DNA of 64,000 bases from Nigrospora sphaerica (lineage: Eukaryota; Ascomycota; Sordariomycetes; Amphisphaeriales; Apiosporaceae): assembly GCA_018287875.1 (NCBI GenBank), contig JAGVVL010000002.1:682001-746000 (forward strand), given 5' to 3'. A model generated the notes under the pieces. It searched no databases, was not told where the DNA came from, and saw only the letters and a program-made list of their open reading frames with translations. Position numbers and translations under genes: made by a program. The number at the start of each line of letters is the position of its first letter. The first letter of the stretch is position 1. Positions 44,998 through 57,130 of this stretch are shown here, one piece after another.

Positions 44998-47900
44998 CGG
45001 CTGTACCAGGAGCCGCCCCCCTACAGAGGACAACAGGGGCTTGGTTATCGGGGGCGCGACCCGGATGGGCCCCCGCCGCCCTGTGCAGCCGGGCCTCCGC
45101 CCCAGAGCTTTCTCTCATTGCGAGCTAATGTATAATGACCAATACGGAGGGCTCCAAATTTTTCATTTTTTCGTGTGCCCCGTATATCGAAGGGAGGTGA
45201 CCATTTTGCCCTTTTGCGACTTGGGTTTGTCGTAGCAATGTGGACAGAGGAAGCCAGGATGGGGTGGATGGCTAGCTCCTGTCCCCCGGCATCGGGATGT
45301 AAACGCGGGAGAGGGATATAGTTTCCATCCGGATGGCGCGCCTGCGGATGGGGTATTAATACGCGTATGAGAGTCCCTTGGCTCTACTCCTACCGCCACG
45401 TCGACCACTTGGTTGTTAGGCCTCCGCACGCCTTTCGATGGCATGTCGCAGTCGGCGATAATGCCAAGTGCCGCCCAGTCAGGTCGGGTCAGCAGTACGC
45501 ACTCCCAGCGGATGCCTCGAGGTTATTCGGCCCATCCACGGTCTCTCCGTAACCACGGGAGAAGCAAAGCGCCGACAGACCTAGCCGGTTTGGCTCGTCG
45601 CAACGCGCAACCCACCGCATGCCTTCTTGTGTTCTTCTCGGGAGTGCGCCAAAGCGTTGGGTCAACGGCACGCTCGACAGTCGTTCATCCTTTCGGCTCT
45701 GCCGCCAGCACGGGATTCGAGCCGAAGGGTTTCCTCTCTAAGGACGTTTGCGGAAGTCGACCCGGCCTGCAAGGCCCACAACCCGACAACGTCACTGCAG
45801 CCACGGCCGCGGAGCGTGCCCCCCGGAGACGCCGGTCCCAGGCGGAACATACCATTTATCTCGCGCGCGGGCAGAATGGAGACGCCTGCGTCTTCAATGC
45901 CAGGCCGTCATGTTCGCGACGAATTGAGTGCTAGCACGGGTGCTTGCATGTGCCCATGCTGATCCTGAACATAAGAGATAGGCCGACAGCAGACCCTGCG
46001 GTACCTTTAGCTGCTTTGTCGGGCTTGAGGCCGTCGTGCAGTAAAAGCTGAGCTATTTAAGCCCGGAGGCTGGGTCGAGTACGACGAGGGAACCTTTAGG
46101 CTTGCGACCATGGACAGGTCTATAGAAGGCTACGGTTTCGGGGATCCGGTGGTCACAGATCCCGCGCAGCTGACAGGCTTACCGCAGGAACATTGCTGGC
46201 GAGGCCGAGCGCGATCGTGACTGGAGGCGTCGCCCGCCACAGGTCATGGCATATGACGTTTTCGCATCGCTGAGACTGGCCCGAGGAGGATGGATGGGAG
46301 TACCGACTATGTCCTGGCCACCCCGTTACCATCCAGCTGGAAATGGGCTCGTTTCTCTGCTCCACGAGGCAACGGGCACACAAATGCAGTCGTCGACAGG
46401 GCCGGGTAGGAAGATGCCGTGGGCGCTGGGCGACTGGGCCAAGAACCGCCGGCGGGTTACGCCTGCACGCCCATGAGTACCTACTGAGTTAGGTGTGACA
46501 GGAGAGGCGCGGCTCGCAATAAAGTTGCCTCGGCTGACTTCCGCGCCCAGGTGCATCATATACGGGCAAAAAGCTCGGCCAAGGGGCGAGATGGGCAGGG
46601 GATGCCGAGCTTGATGCCTAGAGTTGTTAGCAAGCGGCCAAGGCAACGGATGGTTGGTTTGTCGTGGGCGGCGGGCCGCGGTGCTTCTTGGCCGTGCGGT
46701 AGCGAGCCGCGCGGCTTCCAGGCTATATCTACCTTATCTTGGTGTGCAAACAGGAGACGATAGCGTGCACGGCAACACGGTCCGCTTGCTGCAAGGCGCG
46801 GATGTACCAAAGTACAAGATGCAAAGAAGGTTGTGTTTGTGGGTTTGGTTTCCCCGGCCAGCTTAGGGAAGGCATGGTTTGCGCGTCGTGGTTCAAGGGT
46901 TGTCGACAGTTAGCTAGGTACGAATGTATTGCGTGTAAAACGCACGAGCACACGGACCTGGACCCGAGCGGCAGGGCCGTTTTCCTGGACATGCTGCCGT
47001 GCATCCAGCTCGCAATACTCCCTACCTACGGCTCTGGGCAAGCGCATCAACGGCGAGACGCCCCGTCGCACCGATTCCCAACCCAGCGGACCAAGACCAT
47101 CGTGTACAACTGCACGACAGACCAGACCCTGCATGGTTGTCACCCCGCGCACATGGCCATGCCCGTGCCGTGTGGTGGTGATCGCTTGTCCAGCCCGGGC
47201 GATCATAAGGTACACGACGGCCGACGCACCGGGCAAGGGTTTTTGACCAGAGCTCCATTGCATCATTACCCTTTGGGCGCGCCATCAGTGATCGGTCCCC
47301 GTGTAATTAACTGGCCCCTGCGCGGGCTCTAGGGCATGGGTACTCCGCCATCATCATATGAGAGAGAGAGGGATAAGAAGGGGGGGGTTCATTTCTGGAA
47401 GAATGTGCGACTTCCTGGGCGGCGCTGATGGGGCCCAGATGTCGTAGGGGGACCCGGTAGGGATGGATTGATGGCCAGACGGAAGTCTCCGAATTGCCCA
47501 GCGACGACGATCGCAGTATGGAAGGAAGTGCCGGAATATGGTTGAGTTCAGGAACGAAGTACCTAAGGTAAGGGAGGACGGGACCACCTAAGTAGGTACC
47601 TCTCGGTGCACTTGCACACGCGGCTTTTAGAAAGTGCTCGCCTCATTTCAACTACTACACAAGTCGTAGGTAGCGCAGCAAGAGAGAGCATGCGGCGCAG
47701 CCAAAGGCATGGCAACCCCAGGGCTACCGCAGCCATGCCCGTAGAAACAAAGGACCCACGTGAGGGTGCGACCATACGAAGGGGATACGAAAAGCACACG
47801 AAGACAGGCGTTATGCTTAAATGGAGTTTTGTACTGGAGCACGGGCGGAGAGCATCGCGGGGACAGTAAAACGCACTGTGCCACCCCCTGGCAGATCACG

Positions 47901-50367
47901 GCCAGGAAGATGCCGACTCTACCGACTGACGACTGCGGCCGACTTGGCATCCGCTGGGGTTTTTACGCACGCCCGGGCGAATGAGGTGTCGGGCGACGAA
48001 GGCCAGGCAAAACATGAAGGCCAGCACGCGAGCCGCCTCCCACGGAATGGATGTTGTACTCCTTACTTCGCGCATGCTGCGCACCCGTCATCCCAGACAG
48101 CCAGAGTCAGGTGGGATCCCATGACGCCGACGATAGCGTTTGGGACCGGATGACCGGCACGCTCTCGCAGGTACGAGAACGCCCACGTCTCGAGTCTCTT
48201 TCCCTTTCTTTCTTTCTCTTCTTCTACCGGAACACCACGCATGACCACGTCTGTGTCTCCTGTTGCTCCTGATGAGCGCTTGGCCGGCCATTGCTGTTGC
48301 AGGCTCGCTGGACCGACGACCCAGTGAAACGGATCAACGCCCCGTAGTCGTAATGCCAGATGGATATTGGAGATTCCGATAGAATCGCTGGGCGAGACCC
48401 ACTCACTTGCCCATTTGCTGTGGTTGTACGGTAGGTATCGTACGGCAGGGGGGGAGGAGCGCAAGTGACTAGGAGCTGGCCACACGGGCTGGTGCTCCGT
48501 ACTGTTCGCCCGTCTGAGCCGCGGCCGCGCGTGCAACCTTGCCGGGCAGCCGGTCTGCCCGACCCTGTGCGTATCCCGCACCGCTCGATCCCGTTCCCCC
48601 AGCAATAAGAATAATGTATCGAAGGAGGCCAAACCCCTACCCCTTCCGACCGAGCCCACGACGGCGCCCCCGGCACATCCTAGCGCAGCTGATAAGCGTT
48701 TTTCCGGGTCGCGTCAGAGGGCTACGCGTACAAACACCCGTAGGTTCGACTGCCACACATCTGTCGGACCGCCCGCGCGATGCCTCGGGCGGCTTTGGGA
48801 AGGGGTGCGCCCGGTAGCGTTTAAGACATGCCTGGCTTCTACCACTATCTGCCCATGGATCGGGTCCGCCAACCCCCAATCTCACTGCCAGAGCCCCAAA
48901 AAGGGCCCTTCGGAGAAGAATCCAAGACCCTGGGTACCAGAGCTTCAGTCCATGAACTCCGGGGGGGCAGGTGCAAGAGTTTTCTTTTCTTTTTTCCTAC
49001 TCACTTTCCCCTTGTGTCCTTGTAAAGAGCCTATTGCGGCTGGGAAGGAACGGATGGTGCTTGGACCACTAAAACATCGTCGAGGCTGACGTACAACGGG
49101 CCCTCTTTTCTTTTTCTTCCACCCGCCGACGGTGCAGGGGCTCTGGATTTGTCTGTCGGCGGCCCTGCGAGAGTAAACTATTGACCCGCAAGACCTTTTG
49201 ACACCCCTCCCCTTCCATCACGACATTGCGATGGCCCCGTCACCTTCGGCCAACCGGGGGGAGCAGTTCTGGGGCAGGCAGGTCGCAGAGGAACCTTCCG
49301 GTGAGGCTCTGCCCTGCCGGTACTCTCTTTCATGATGGCGTGAGGTCCAACTGACGAACGGCACGTCCTCACGCGATGAGTTGCCTGGGCGGGCTTAGCG
49401 GCCCATGCCAGGAACCAACTGGCTGCCACCAACTACTCGGCACTGCGCGCCCGCAGACAAGAGCCCGGTACCCGAAACCATCACGGCGCCAAGCAGCCCA
49501 AGACCCCAGCACCCAGTCCGTCGCCGCCCCCTTCCCCTGGCACATGCACAGTATGCAACTTTCCAGCCTACGCCCGGCCGCGTAGCCTTGAAAATCGTTT
49601 GCTCGCGTGTCACTCCATTCCGAAGGGCCAATGGCCTACTGCCGGTTCCCCGTCAGCCTGCTTTCTTGGCAGGTCTAGCTAACGAGTATGATGTACACCC
49701 GCTCCACCGGGGGATAGAAGAGATCATTTGCTGTCTCCCCCTTTGGGGGCTCGGCATGTTCGCGGGTCAGAGCTGGGAGGGCTCTGTCTCCCATGGCCAC
49801 GCTGGGCCTTCCGTTGCCGTGGAAGGACCGGGGGGTGGATGACCAACACATGAAGCCGCCGTGTCGTTGAGTGCTCGAGTCGTCATATACCCCAGGCTCT
49901 GCCCACCCCTCCCGACCCGGGCCTCTCTCGCCGTTTGTGTTTCGTCTTCAGTGTTTCCGCCAAAAACATCTTACAGCCAGCCGGTACGGTCGACACCCAG
50001 TTCTCCGTAGGTTTTCTCTAGTGCCCAAGGTGGAATCCTACATCTGCCATCAACCTTGTGGGGGCTGCCATCTCCGACCGCAAGCTCTTGGGTCCAAGTC
50101 CACGCCGGATCTTGAACCCGCCCTTATATCGTCCGTCCCGCACAGAGACGTGCCCGCTCGCCGAGTCATCGCTACTCTCTATCCGGAGACTTCTTTACAC
50201 TAAGCCGTGGCGATAAACTAGAATCATCGGCACGGAAGTCCAGCTTCCCCCGGGTCCTGTTCCTTTTTCGTGCTGCCGCAGTCTGTCTCTCTCCACCCCC
50301 AAGTCGTTATAGAGAAGAAACGAGGAACCCAGCCGGAAGAAAAGCCTCGAAGGCGCCGGAACCGACT
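44998..50367. other. 5.4-kb stretch with no recognisable gene
   Basis: This is the longest gap in the window. Composition is mostly GC-rich. Frames such as 46739-47332 (+) and 48063-48659 (-) lack family motifs and conflict with equally long frames on the other strand. I see a GA run near 47358-47371, an AAGTAC word at 47557-47562 near AGGTACCT (about 47594-47601), and poly-pyrimidine runs near 48196-48226 and 48981-49000. No transposase, reverse transcriptase or zinc-transporter motif was found. Long non-coding RNA or decayed genes are possible but unsupported. Confidence 0.45.
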
Positions 50368-51457
50368 ATGCAGCTGCTCAGGTGCATACTCGTTGGCGCG
50401 CTGGCCGTAACAAGCGCGGTGGCCAGCTCCAAGACGCAACAGCTCGCCAAGCGCGAGGACACCAAGTATTTCCATGAGCCGGGCGGCGACAACACGCTGG
50501 GCCACTACGACGCGCGGTACTTTAAGAGCCTGGTGCCGTACGAGGAGCACAGCAAGGTGCTGCAGCACCTGATCCGGTCCTACCTCAAGGCGATGCGGCG
50601 CATCAATGCCGAGACGTGGCTGGCGCACGGCACGCTGCTGGGCTGGTGGTGGAACGGGCGCATCATGCCCTGGGACTACGACCTGGACGTACAGGTGTCG
50701 TCGGCGACGCTGCACTACCTGGGCCGCAACTTCAACCAGACGATGCACAGCTACGACTACACCGACGACACAACGGGCGAGCCGCGCAAGAAGGAATACC
50801 TGCTCGACATCAACCCGCACCACAGCGAGCTCGACCGCGGCGACGGACAGAACGTCATCGACGCCCGCTGGATTGACGTCAGCAACGGCATGTTCATCGA
50901 CATCACCGGCCTGGCCGAGCGCAAGCCCGACAAGGAGCCCGGCGTTTGGAGCTGCAAGAACTTCCACAAGTACCAGACAACCGAACTGTACCCCATGCGC
51001 CAGAGCGAGTTCGAGGGCGTCCCTGCCACCATCCCCTACGCCTTCGACCGCATCCTTACGGCCGAGTACGGCACCAAGGCGCTAGTGACGACCCAATTCG
51101 CCGGGTAAGTTTCTTTTCTCCCTCCGGTCTTCATCAGCCCCGGCTAGCCGGCTGGCGGAAGAGAGGAGCATTGCCGAAAGGGCACCAGCAAGTGAACATG
51201 GAAGCTGACAGGAAACTCGCAGACACCGCTGGGATCCGGCACGGAAAGAATGGGTCAAGCTGCCCGAGGAAGAACAACAGAAGCTGGAGGAGGAGGAGAA
51301 GAAGAAGAAGGAGGAGGAAGAGAGGAAGAAGGAAGAAGAGAACCAGAAGAAACAAGAGAAGAAGGAAGAAGAGAAGAAGAAGAAGGAAAAGAAGAAGGAA
51401 GAAGAGAGGAAGAAGAAAGAAGAGATGAGGAAGAAGAAGAAGGAGGGTCACCAATGA
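50368..51457 (+). CDS. Mnn4-like LicD-family protein with Lys/Glu-rich tail
   Basis: Two exons are inferred, 50368-51104 and 51223-51457, giving 323 residues. A signal peptide or signal anchor (about 1-20) directs it to the secretory pathway. The LicD nucleotidyltransferase-type core shows AHGTLLGWWWNGRIMPWDYD near residues 87-106, followed by DLDVQV, with the acidic residues expected at the active site, and later a RWIDVSNGMFIDITGL stretch. The second exon gives HRWDPARKEW and then about 60 residues almost entirely Lys and Glu. Yeast Mnn4, which promotes mannosyl-phosphate transfer to N- and O-glycans in the Golgi, also has a KKKKEEEE tail. Most filamentous-fungal homologues are shorter than Mnn4, as here. 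Whether it is an enzyme or a regulator of one is unsettled. The minus-strand frame 50224-50967 is a shadow. Confidence 0.85.
51270..51450 (+). repeat. Homopurine (GAR)n tract encoding the Lys/Glu tail
   Basis: About 180 bases are almost purely A and G on the plus strand (AAG/GAG/GAA codons) inside the last exon of the Mnn4-like gene. Such mirror-type purine tracts can form triplexes and tend to vary in length. Confidence 0.8.
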
Positions 51458-53014
51458 GAGCGCGAGCAAGACATGGAGAGAGACGACGGAGGAAAGAAAC
51501 GAAGCGACCCTTTTTTTTACGACTCAACCTCCTTACCGCGTGGAGAGGCTAACACCGCCTCCTCCAAACACACGAAAACCGATGGAACGAACCGACGAAA
51601 AACGAGTACGACACACAGACACCTGCCGCTGGAACTTTGCGGCTGATATGCGCGGTCCTGCGCTCCACGCACCACAAACCTCCAAGGTTTTATTCCGGGC
51701 GAACCTCCTCTTCCTTTTCTGAGAGGAGGGAGTTTGAATTGACGGTTGAGGGGGGGGCATGAGAGGAAACAGTCACTCGGCTGTCGCCTCCCCCTCCTCC
51801 ATCTTTGGGCAGTTTGTATGGGTGTTCAGCTGGGGCCTGCATGGTATGGGGCACGGCGCAAACCTTGGCGGTCTGGGCGAATCGGAATGCGAGGCAAGCC
51901 GATACGCTATACTGTCTGTGTAGGTGAGGGGGGACCCGCGCCATGCTTCCCGCAGAGCCGCAGTTTGCACATCCCATTGCGCCGGGACGAGAGACTTTAT
52001 TTTTCAGCCGCTCCCGCCATCCCACCTGGGGGTTGGAAGGGCGACAAGCGGCTTCGGTCGGCGCGCCGGACGGCCCAGCCCCCGACGGAGCCCACGGACC
52101 CATTTCACCCCCAAACCGCCGCCGCCGCCGCCCTGGCCGGTCCTACTACTTACTGCACACGATCTGCTGCCGCCCTTCCACCTACGACTTACCTACCATC
52201 TATCGTCGTCTTCGCCCTCTTCCTTCTGACTGCGTTGACGGCCCTTTATTGCATTCGGCACGGCGTTTTTGTTCCCACCCTCCGGGGCTTCCCACTTGTG
52301 GTTATTTGGGGTCAGGGTTTTGGGGCACGGCGCTTTTTCTCTTCAAGGTTGGGTTGATTTTCTCGTGTTTCGGAATTTCCAGCATGGCATGGCGAGGGGG
52401 GATGTATGTCTCCCGCACGCATGGGTACATTGGTTTAGCGAGGAAGAAAAACCCCGTAAAGCGACGGGTGACGGAAGGGTGATATGAGGGAGGATGAAGA
52501 TGAGCTCTCTGTATTCTCTTGTACGACACCGGGGGAGAGAGGGGGAAGAGACCGAACCCCTCTTCGCTGTATATATGTATATATCGACTAAATGATACCC
52601 ATATCTAGGAAGAATTGCATAAGCGCGCGAAATCAAACAGAAGCAGCTTCCTACGCCGCCCCAAACTACTACTACACGATAAGCCTCGTTAGGGGAGGCG
52701 TATAATTGAATCAAGTATGGGACTTGGGAAACGTGCTTTATGTGTCAGTTGGTCAATAGCCGGCCGGATGTGCTATTAGATGGATCGTCTATAGGGTGGT
52801 GTAGAAACCGTGTCGCATACAATGTCATGTCTAAACAAGGGCTGGAGAGGGGAAGGGGAGGAAAAGAACCGCATGCTCAAACGCCATCGCTCCAAAACCA
52901 AAGTCAAAAGTTACCACGGTCCATAATTCCATGCCAAAACCTCCCTCGGTTTCCCTTCTTCCCCCGTCGGGCCGGGAAACCATTACCGGGCCACATCGGT
53001 CCCGGGTGGGGGGC
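51458..53014. other. Intergenic, convergent 3' flanks of Mnn4-like and WLM genes
   Basis: No gene seen in 1.5 kb. It contains a GCC-type triplet run near 52118-52133 and an alternating TATATG stretch near 52568-52586. Frames on both strands are unsupported. Confidence 0.55.
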
Positions 53015-54163
53015 TCACGAGGCGGAGCCGCGACCGCCCGGCCCGCCCGGCGGCCGACGCTCCTCGTCCGTCATCCTCCGCATGCGCTCCTCGGCGGCGC
53101 GGGCCATGATTTCGCGGCGCGTGAGCGGCTCGCCGTTGCCGCTCCCGCCGGCCGGGGCCGCCGCGGGGGCGCTTCCCGGGCTTGGTGGGCTGCTGCTGCT
53201 GTTGGCGCCGCCGCCGGCGCCGCCGCCGAGCACGAAGGCGCCGCCCGTCCAGCCGCCGTGGTCGTAGGCAATCTCCTCGGCGGGCTCGTCGGCGGGCGGG
53301 GGCCGGGCGGCGGCGTCGCCGCCGTCGAGGCTGCGGCCGTGGGCGTTGTAGTCGGCGGCGGCGACCTCGCGCTCGATCTGGTGGCAGAGGTCCCAGAACT
53401 GGCGGTCGTGGTCGCTGTGGACGTTGTGGGCGAGCTCGTGGCAGAGCGTGTTGCGGATCGTCTTGTAGTCGCGATAGCCGTCGTAGGCGTCGGTGCGGAG
53501 GCGCAGCTCGATGACCTCGCCGCGGTTGCGGTTGAGGCCGAGGATGCGCGTCGTGCCCTCGTGCGTCGCCTCGGTGTGGGCCGCGGGGTCCATCTCGGTG
53601 AGCAGGCCGACGCGGAAGCGGTGGCGGCGCATGGCGGCGACGACGCCGGGGTCGGCGCGCAGCCGCTCGAGGAAGGCCCGCGACCGCTCGGGCCGCGGCA
53701 GGCCCGCCAGCGGCCGCACGGCGCCAAACGTGTACGTCGCCTCGTGCGTCGCCGCCGCGCGCGTCGCGTACGCCGCCGGCTGCGCCCGCCGCTGCCGCGC
53801 CCGCGCCGCCTCCCGCGCCGCCGTCGCCGACGACGCCGCCGCCACCGCCGCCACCCCCGACGCCGTCGTCCCCACAAGCGTCACCCTCCGGCCCGCCAGC
53901 GCCGCCGCCCCCGGCCCCGCCGGCGGCGCCGCGAACGGCGGCTTCAGCAGCCCCAGTTTGGCCACCAGGTACTTTTGGTTGCCCGCCGGTATCGCCAGCT
54001 CCGCCTCGACGGCCGCCGCGAGGTCCGCCATCGTGGCCCCCGCCGGCAGCGTGAGCGTGTGCGGCGCGCCGCCGTGCGTGAGCGTCACGTCGACCGTCTC
54101 GGAGGATTCGGGGGCGTCGGGCGCGGCGGGCGACGCCTTCGTCGCGGGCTGCTCGTCGGCCAT
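53015..54163 (-). CDS. Ubiquitin-like / WLM-domain putative metalloprotease
   Basis: A single exon of 382 residues. Residues about 20-95 look like a ubiquitin-like fold (VDVTLTHGGAPHTLTLPAGA, then LVAKLGLLKPPF). The WLM domain (about 140-300) contains YTFGAVRPL, FRVGLLTEMDP, ILGLNRNRGEVIELRLRTD and the metal site HELAHNVHSDHD, with H242, E243, H246 and H252 in the HExxHxxxxxH arrangement of Wss1-like proteases. The C-terminus is Gly/Pro/Ser-rich with a helical end (TRREIMARAAEERMRRMTDE). Fungi have both Wss1, which removes DNA-protein crosslinks, and a UBL-WLM fusion protein of less clear role. The N-terminal UBL and the lack of clear SUMO-interacting or Cdc48-binding motifs favour the latter. 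The plus-strand 426-codon frame is a GC-bias shadow. Confidence 0.9.
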   Translation of the reverse strand: MADEQPATKASPAAPDAPESSETVDVTLTHGGAPHTLTLPAGATMADLAAAVEAELAIPAGNQKYLVAKLGLLKPPFAAPPAGPGAAALAGRRVTLVGTTASGVAAVAAASSATAAREAARARQRRAQPAAYATRAAATHEATYTFGAVRPLAGLPRPERSRAFLERLRADPGVVAAMRRHRFRVGLLTEMDPAAHTEATHEGTTRILGLNRNRGEVIELRLRTDAYDGYRDYKTIRNTLCHELAHNVHSDHDRQFWDLCHQIEREVAAADYNAHGRSLDGGDAAARPPPADEPAEEIAYDHGGWTGGAFVLGGGAGGGANSSSSPPSPGSAPAAAPAGGSGNGEPLTRREIMARAAEERMRRMTDEERRPPGGPGGRGSAS

Positions 54164-55439
54164 GGCCGTTGTGCGCGCGCTGCGATGGTGTGTGTGCTGG
54201 GTGCTGGCTAGGTTGTTGCAGATATATGGATTACGGAGTTGCGGGTGGCGGAGTGGTGGAATCTCAGCCACGGGTAAAGTGGTGCGCTTGCCTGATTCGC
54301 ACTGGAAGCAGGAGATGGGAAATTGATGCTCAAGAGATGACAGACAGTAACCAAAGTGTAGATGGGCAGGTGAAAGTTAAGTGCAGCGTATTCAATATGT
54401 ATTTGTATCCAGCCTGATGTATGCAAAGTCGGTGGCGAGTACGGACTTGCTCGGCGCATTCCGACAATGATGAACCCCGAGGCCCCGGGGAGGGTGACAA
54501 AGAGCCGAAGCTTCACGAACGCAGGCAGCGGCGAAGCTTTGTCATACGCGACGGGAACGGAGAGACAAGCAAGCAGGCTTACAGGCTTACAGCTTGCCCC
54601 TGGCGCGGTAACGGCCGGCCCCATAAGACAAGGAGGTCCAGATGTCCTCGATCCAGGTATGGAGTACCGAAGTACTGAAGTACTGTAAAGTAGTGAAGTA
54701 GGCTTCGTCATCCTCATAGGTGTGGCTTGCCGGGCTATTATTAGGGCGAGTGGGTACCCTCGCGGTCGAGCCCCAGCCACACAGGCCTTCAATGGAAGGA
54801 GCCCTGGCGTTTGTCGCGTCATTGGGGGCCCCAGATGAGGTGTCCTCTCGCTTCGGAGCTTCAGTTGCGACCAAAAAGGGCAGAAGCAACGGGCAGCTGT
54901 AAGAGTGGACGCATTCTCCCGTTCCTGGATGGACACGAAACCCCGGCAGCCACCGAACGACTCACGCAACCCAAAACCACACACTCTTTCCGCTTCTCTC
55001 GCCAGCACCTCTCTCCGTGCATTCATTCTTCGTCATCCCACACGCCCAATCGCCTCCGACCGACGGGACTAGCGGCACCAGTACAGACGGTTTGTCGTAA
55101 CAGCCACGATACACACAGAGTCAGTAACACCCATAGAGGTAGAGGGGGAGACAAAAAGAGAGAGAAAGAGAAAGAGACAGACGGGGCAGGTGAACTCACC
55201 TAGGGAGACCAGGGACCTGACAAAAGACCGACAGGCAGCCAGATTGCAGAGACACCGGTCAGCGACCTTGAAGCACACTAGTTGGCTGCAATTGCCCACG
55301 TTGACGACGCTTCCTCCGTAGCTGCGCGTAGCCGCAGCTTCTCTCCCGTCGTTTCCCTCTTTCCGCCGCCGCGCAACCCCAACAACACCACACAATCCTC
55401 GCCAACATCGGCACGTCCGCAAAACCAAGCCCGCCCAAC
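54164..55439. promoter_or_regulatory. Divergent region between the WLM gene and erd2
   Basis: No gene seen. Both promoters must lie here. Two AAGTAC words are at 54670-54675 and 54678-54683. The last 350 bases before erd2 contain a GA-rich run (about 55150-55182) and a C-rich leader. Confidence 0.5.
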
Positions 55440-56166
55440 ATGTTGAACCTCTTCCGCGTGGTGGGAGACATGTCCCATCTTGCCTCCATCCTGATATTAC
55501 TACACCAGATGACGGAGCTCAGCGTACGTCTTCTCCTCCCCCCTTCTCGCCGTCTCTTGGGTTCCCGATGCCAATTGCTGACATGGCCCTTGCCCGTGGA
55601 ACCAGAGCTGCTCGGGTATCTCGTTCAAGTCGCAGGCGCTGTACCTGCTGGTGTACGTGACGCGGTACCTGGACCTGTTCAGCACCGAGTCGTACTACAA
55701 CCTTATCTTCAAGATCCTCTTCATTTCGGCGCAGGGCTACATTGTGTACCTCATGACGACCAAGTACAAGCCGACGCACGACCCGAACCTCGACACCTTC
55801 CGCGTGCAGTACCTGCTGGGCGGCGCCGCCGTGCTGGCCGTGATCATCCCCTACAAGTGGACGCCCTCGGAGATGCTCTGGGCCTTCAGCATCTGGCTCG
55901 AGTCCGTCGCCATCCTGCCCCAGCTCTTCATGCTACAGCGCACTGGCGAGGCCGAGACCATTACGACCCACTACCTCTTCGCCCTCGGCCTCTACCGCGC
56001 CCTCTACATTCCCAACTGGCTGTGGCGCTACTTCACCGAGCCCAACCACAAGGTCGATTGGATCGCCATCGTCGCCGGCATCATCCAGACCATTCTCTAC
56101 AGCGATTTCTTCTGGATCTACTACACCAAGGTCATGAAGGGCAAGAAGTTCAAGCTGCCCGTCTAA
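55440..56166 (+). CDS. erd2: ER lumen protein retaining receptor (HDEL receptor)
   Basis: Two exons are inferred, 55440-55523 and 55606-56166, giving 214 residues. The N-terminal MLNLFRVVGDMSHLASILIL, the SCSGISFKSQALYLLVYVTR block following the splice, YLDLFSTESYYNLIFKILF and the lysine-rich cytosolic tail KGKKFKLPV are diagnostic of Erd2. This seven-helix Golgi membrane protein captures escaped luminal proteins bearing HDEL/KDEL tails and returns them to the ER in COPI vesicles; the tail lysines serve retrieval. The intron begins GTACGT, contains GCTGAC and ends ACCAG. The alternative CAG two bases later would break the frame. Confidence 0.97.
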
Positions 56167-57130
56167 GAAAGCCAAACCCTTCCACACCGGGGACCCCGAC
56201 ACCATCAAGCATGAGCTTTGGTCCTGCCGTCACACGACGGAGGACACGGGGGCCACGCGCCCGATCTGCGCGTACTCACCCATCATGGCTTATTTTCTCG
56301 TGCCTCGGGAAGATACGGGACAGAGCGGGCAACGGGAACGGCGAAAAAAGCACAAGCGAGCGCTGAGCCTGGCTGCGGAGCAAGCCAATTCGCAATCTGG
56401 TAGTCTTGGTACTAGTGTTTCATCGCCTGTATATACGTTTAGCGCAAAAGGAAAGAAGACTTGCAATAGCCGGAGCCTATCATCCTCATACCTGCGGGGA
56501 GAGCGGCCTGCGATGAACAACACGAAGAAAAAAGAAGGAAACAAACGAACAAGATGAATATCCCGCCGAAAAACCACAAGTCCAACGTCGTGCTCTTGGT
56601 GAAATTGGCTCACTTGGGATACGCAATATACCATTTGCTTCATGATGTACTCGCTAAAACTCAAAGGGATCTGCGCGCGCGAAGACAGTAAAATTGCAAC
56701 GCCGTCGCGACTGCCCTGGTCCAGCCGATCGACGATGCATCCGCCGTGACTGTGTCAATGATATCCAAGGTCGTAAGGGGTAAGACTATGTACAAGGTCC
56801 GAGATAAGGGGAAGACATTGATGGGCCGGAATTCGACCATTTTGGCGGCTCTACGGGTAAAAAATGACGGGCAATGACAAATGCTATGGCGACGAAAGGA
56901 GGAGACAGCAAAGGATAGACAGAAGCGGAAGGCGACGATGATATTGGGATCAAATTCTACTCGCGGATCAGGATGGCATCTGCGAAGAAAATAGGCGCTT
57001 CTGACTAGGGACGATCGGGCCCGAGGACCGAGACGGCGGAAGGTGCCGAACGAAGAAAGGGAAAAGAAAAAGGACTACCCGTTGCCGCCACTCCTGGTAC
57101 GCATACCCCAAAGCCAGCGGCACCGGGGGG
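56167..57130. other. Intergenic, convergent 3' flanks of erd2 and the mucin-like gene
   Basis: No gene seen. The sequence is moderately AT-rich near 56.4-56.9 kb and unremarkable. Confidence 0.6.

Noticed and set aside
46739..47332. 197-codon plus-strand frame in the gene-poor stretch
   Set aside because: No family motif, no splice context, and overlapped by equally long frames on the other strand.
50224..50967. 247-codon minus-strand frame over the Mnn4-like gene
   Set aside because: Antisense shadow; the plus strand has the LicD motif and signal peptide.
52931..54211. 426-codon plus-strand frame opposite the WLM gene
   Set aside because: Arg/Val/Ala-biased product from antisense reading of a GC-rich gene; the minus strand has the HELAH metalloprotease motif.
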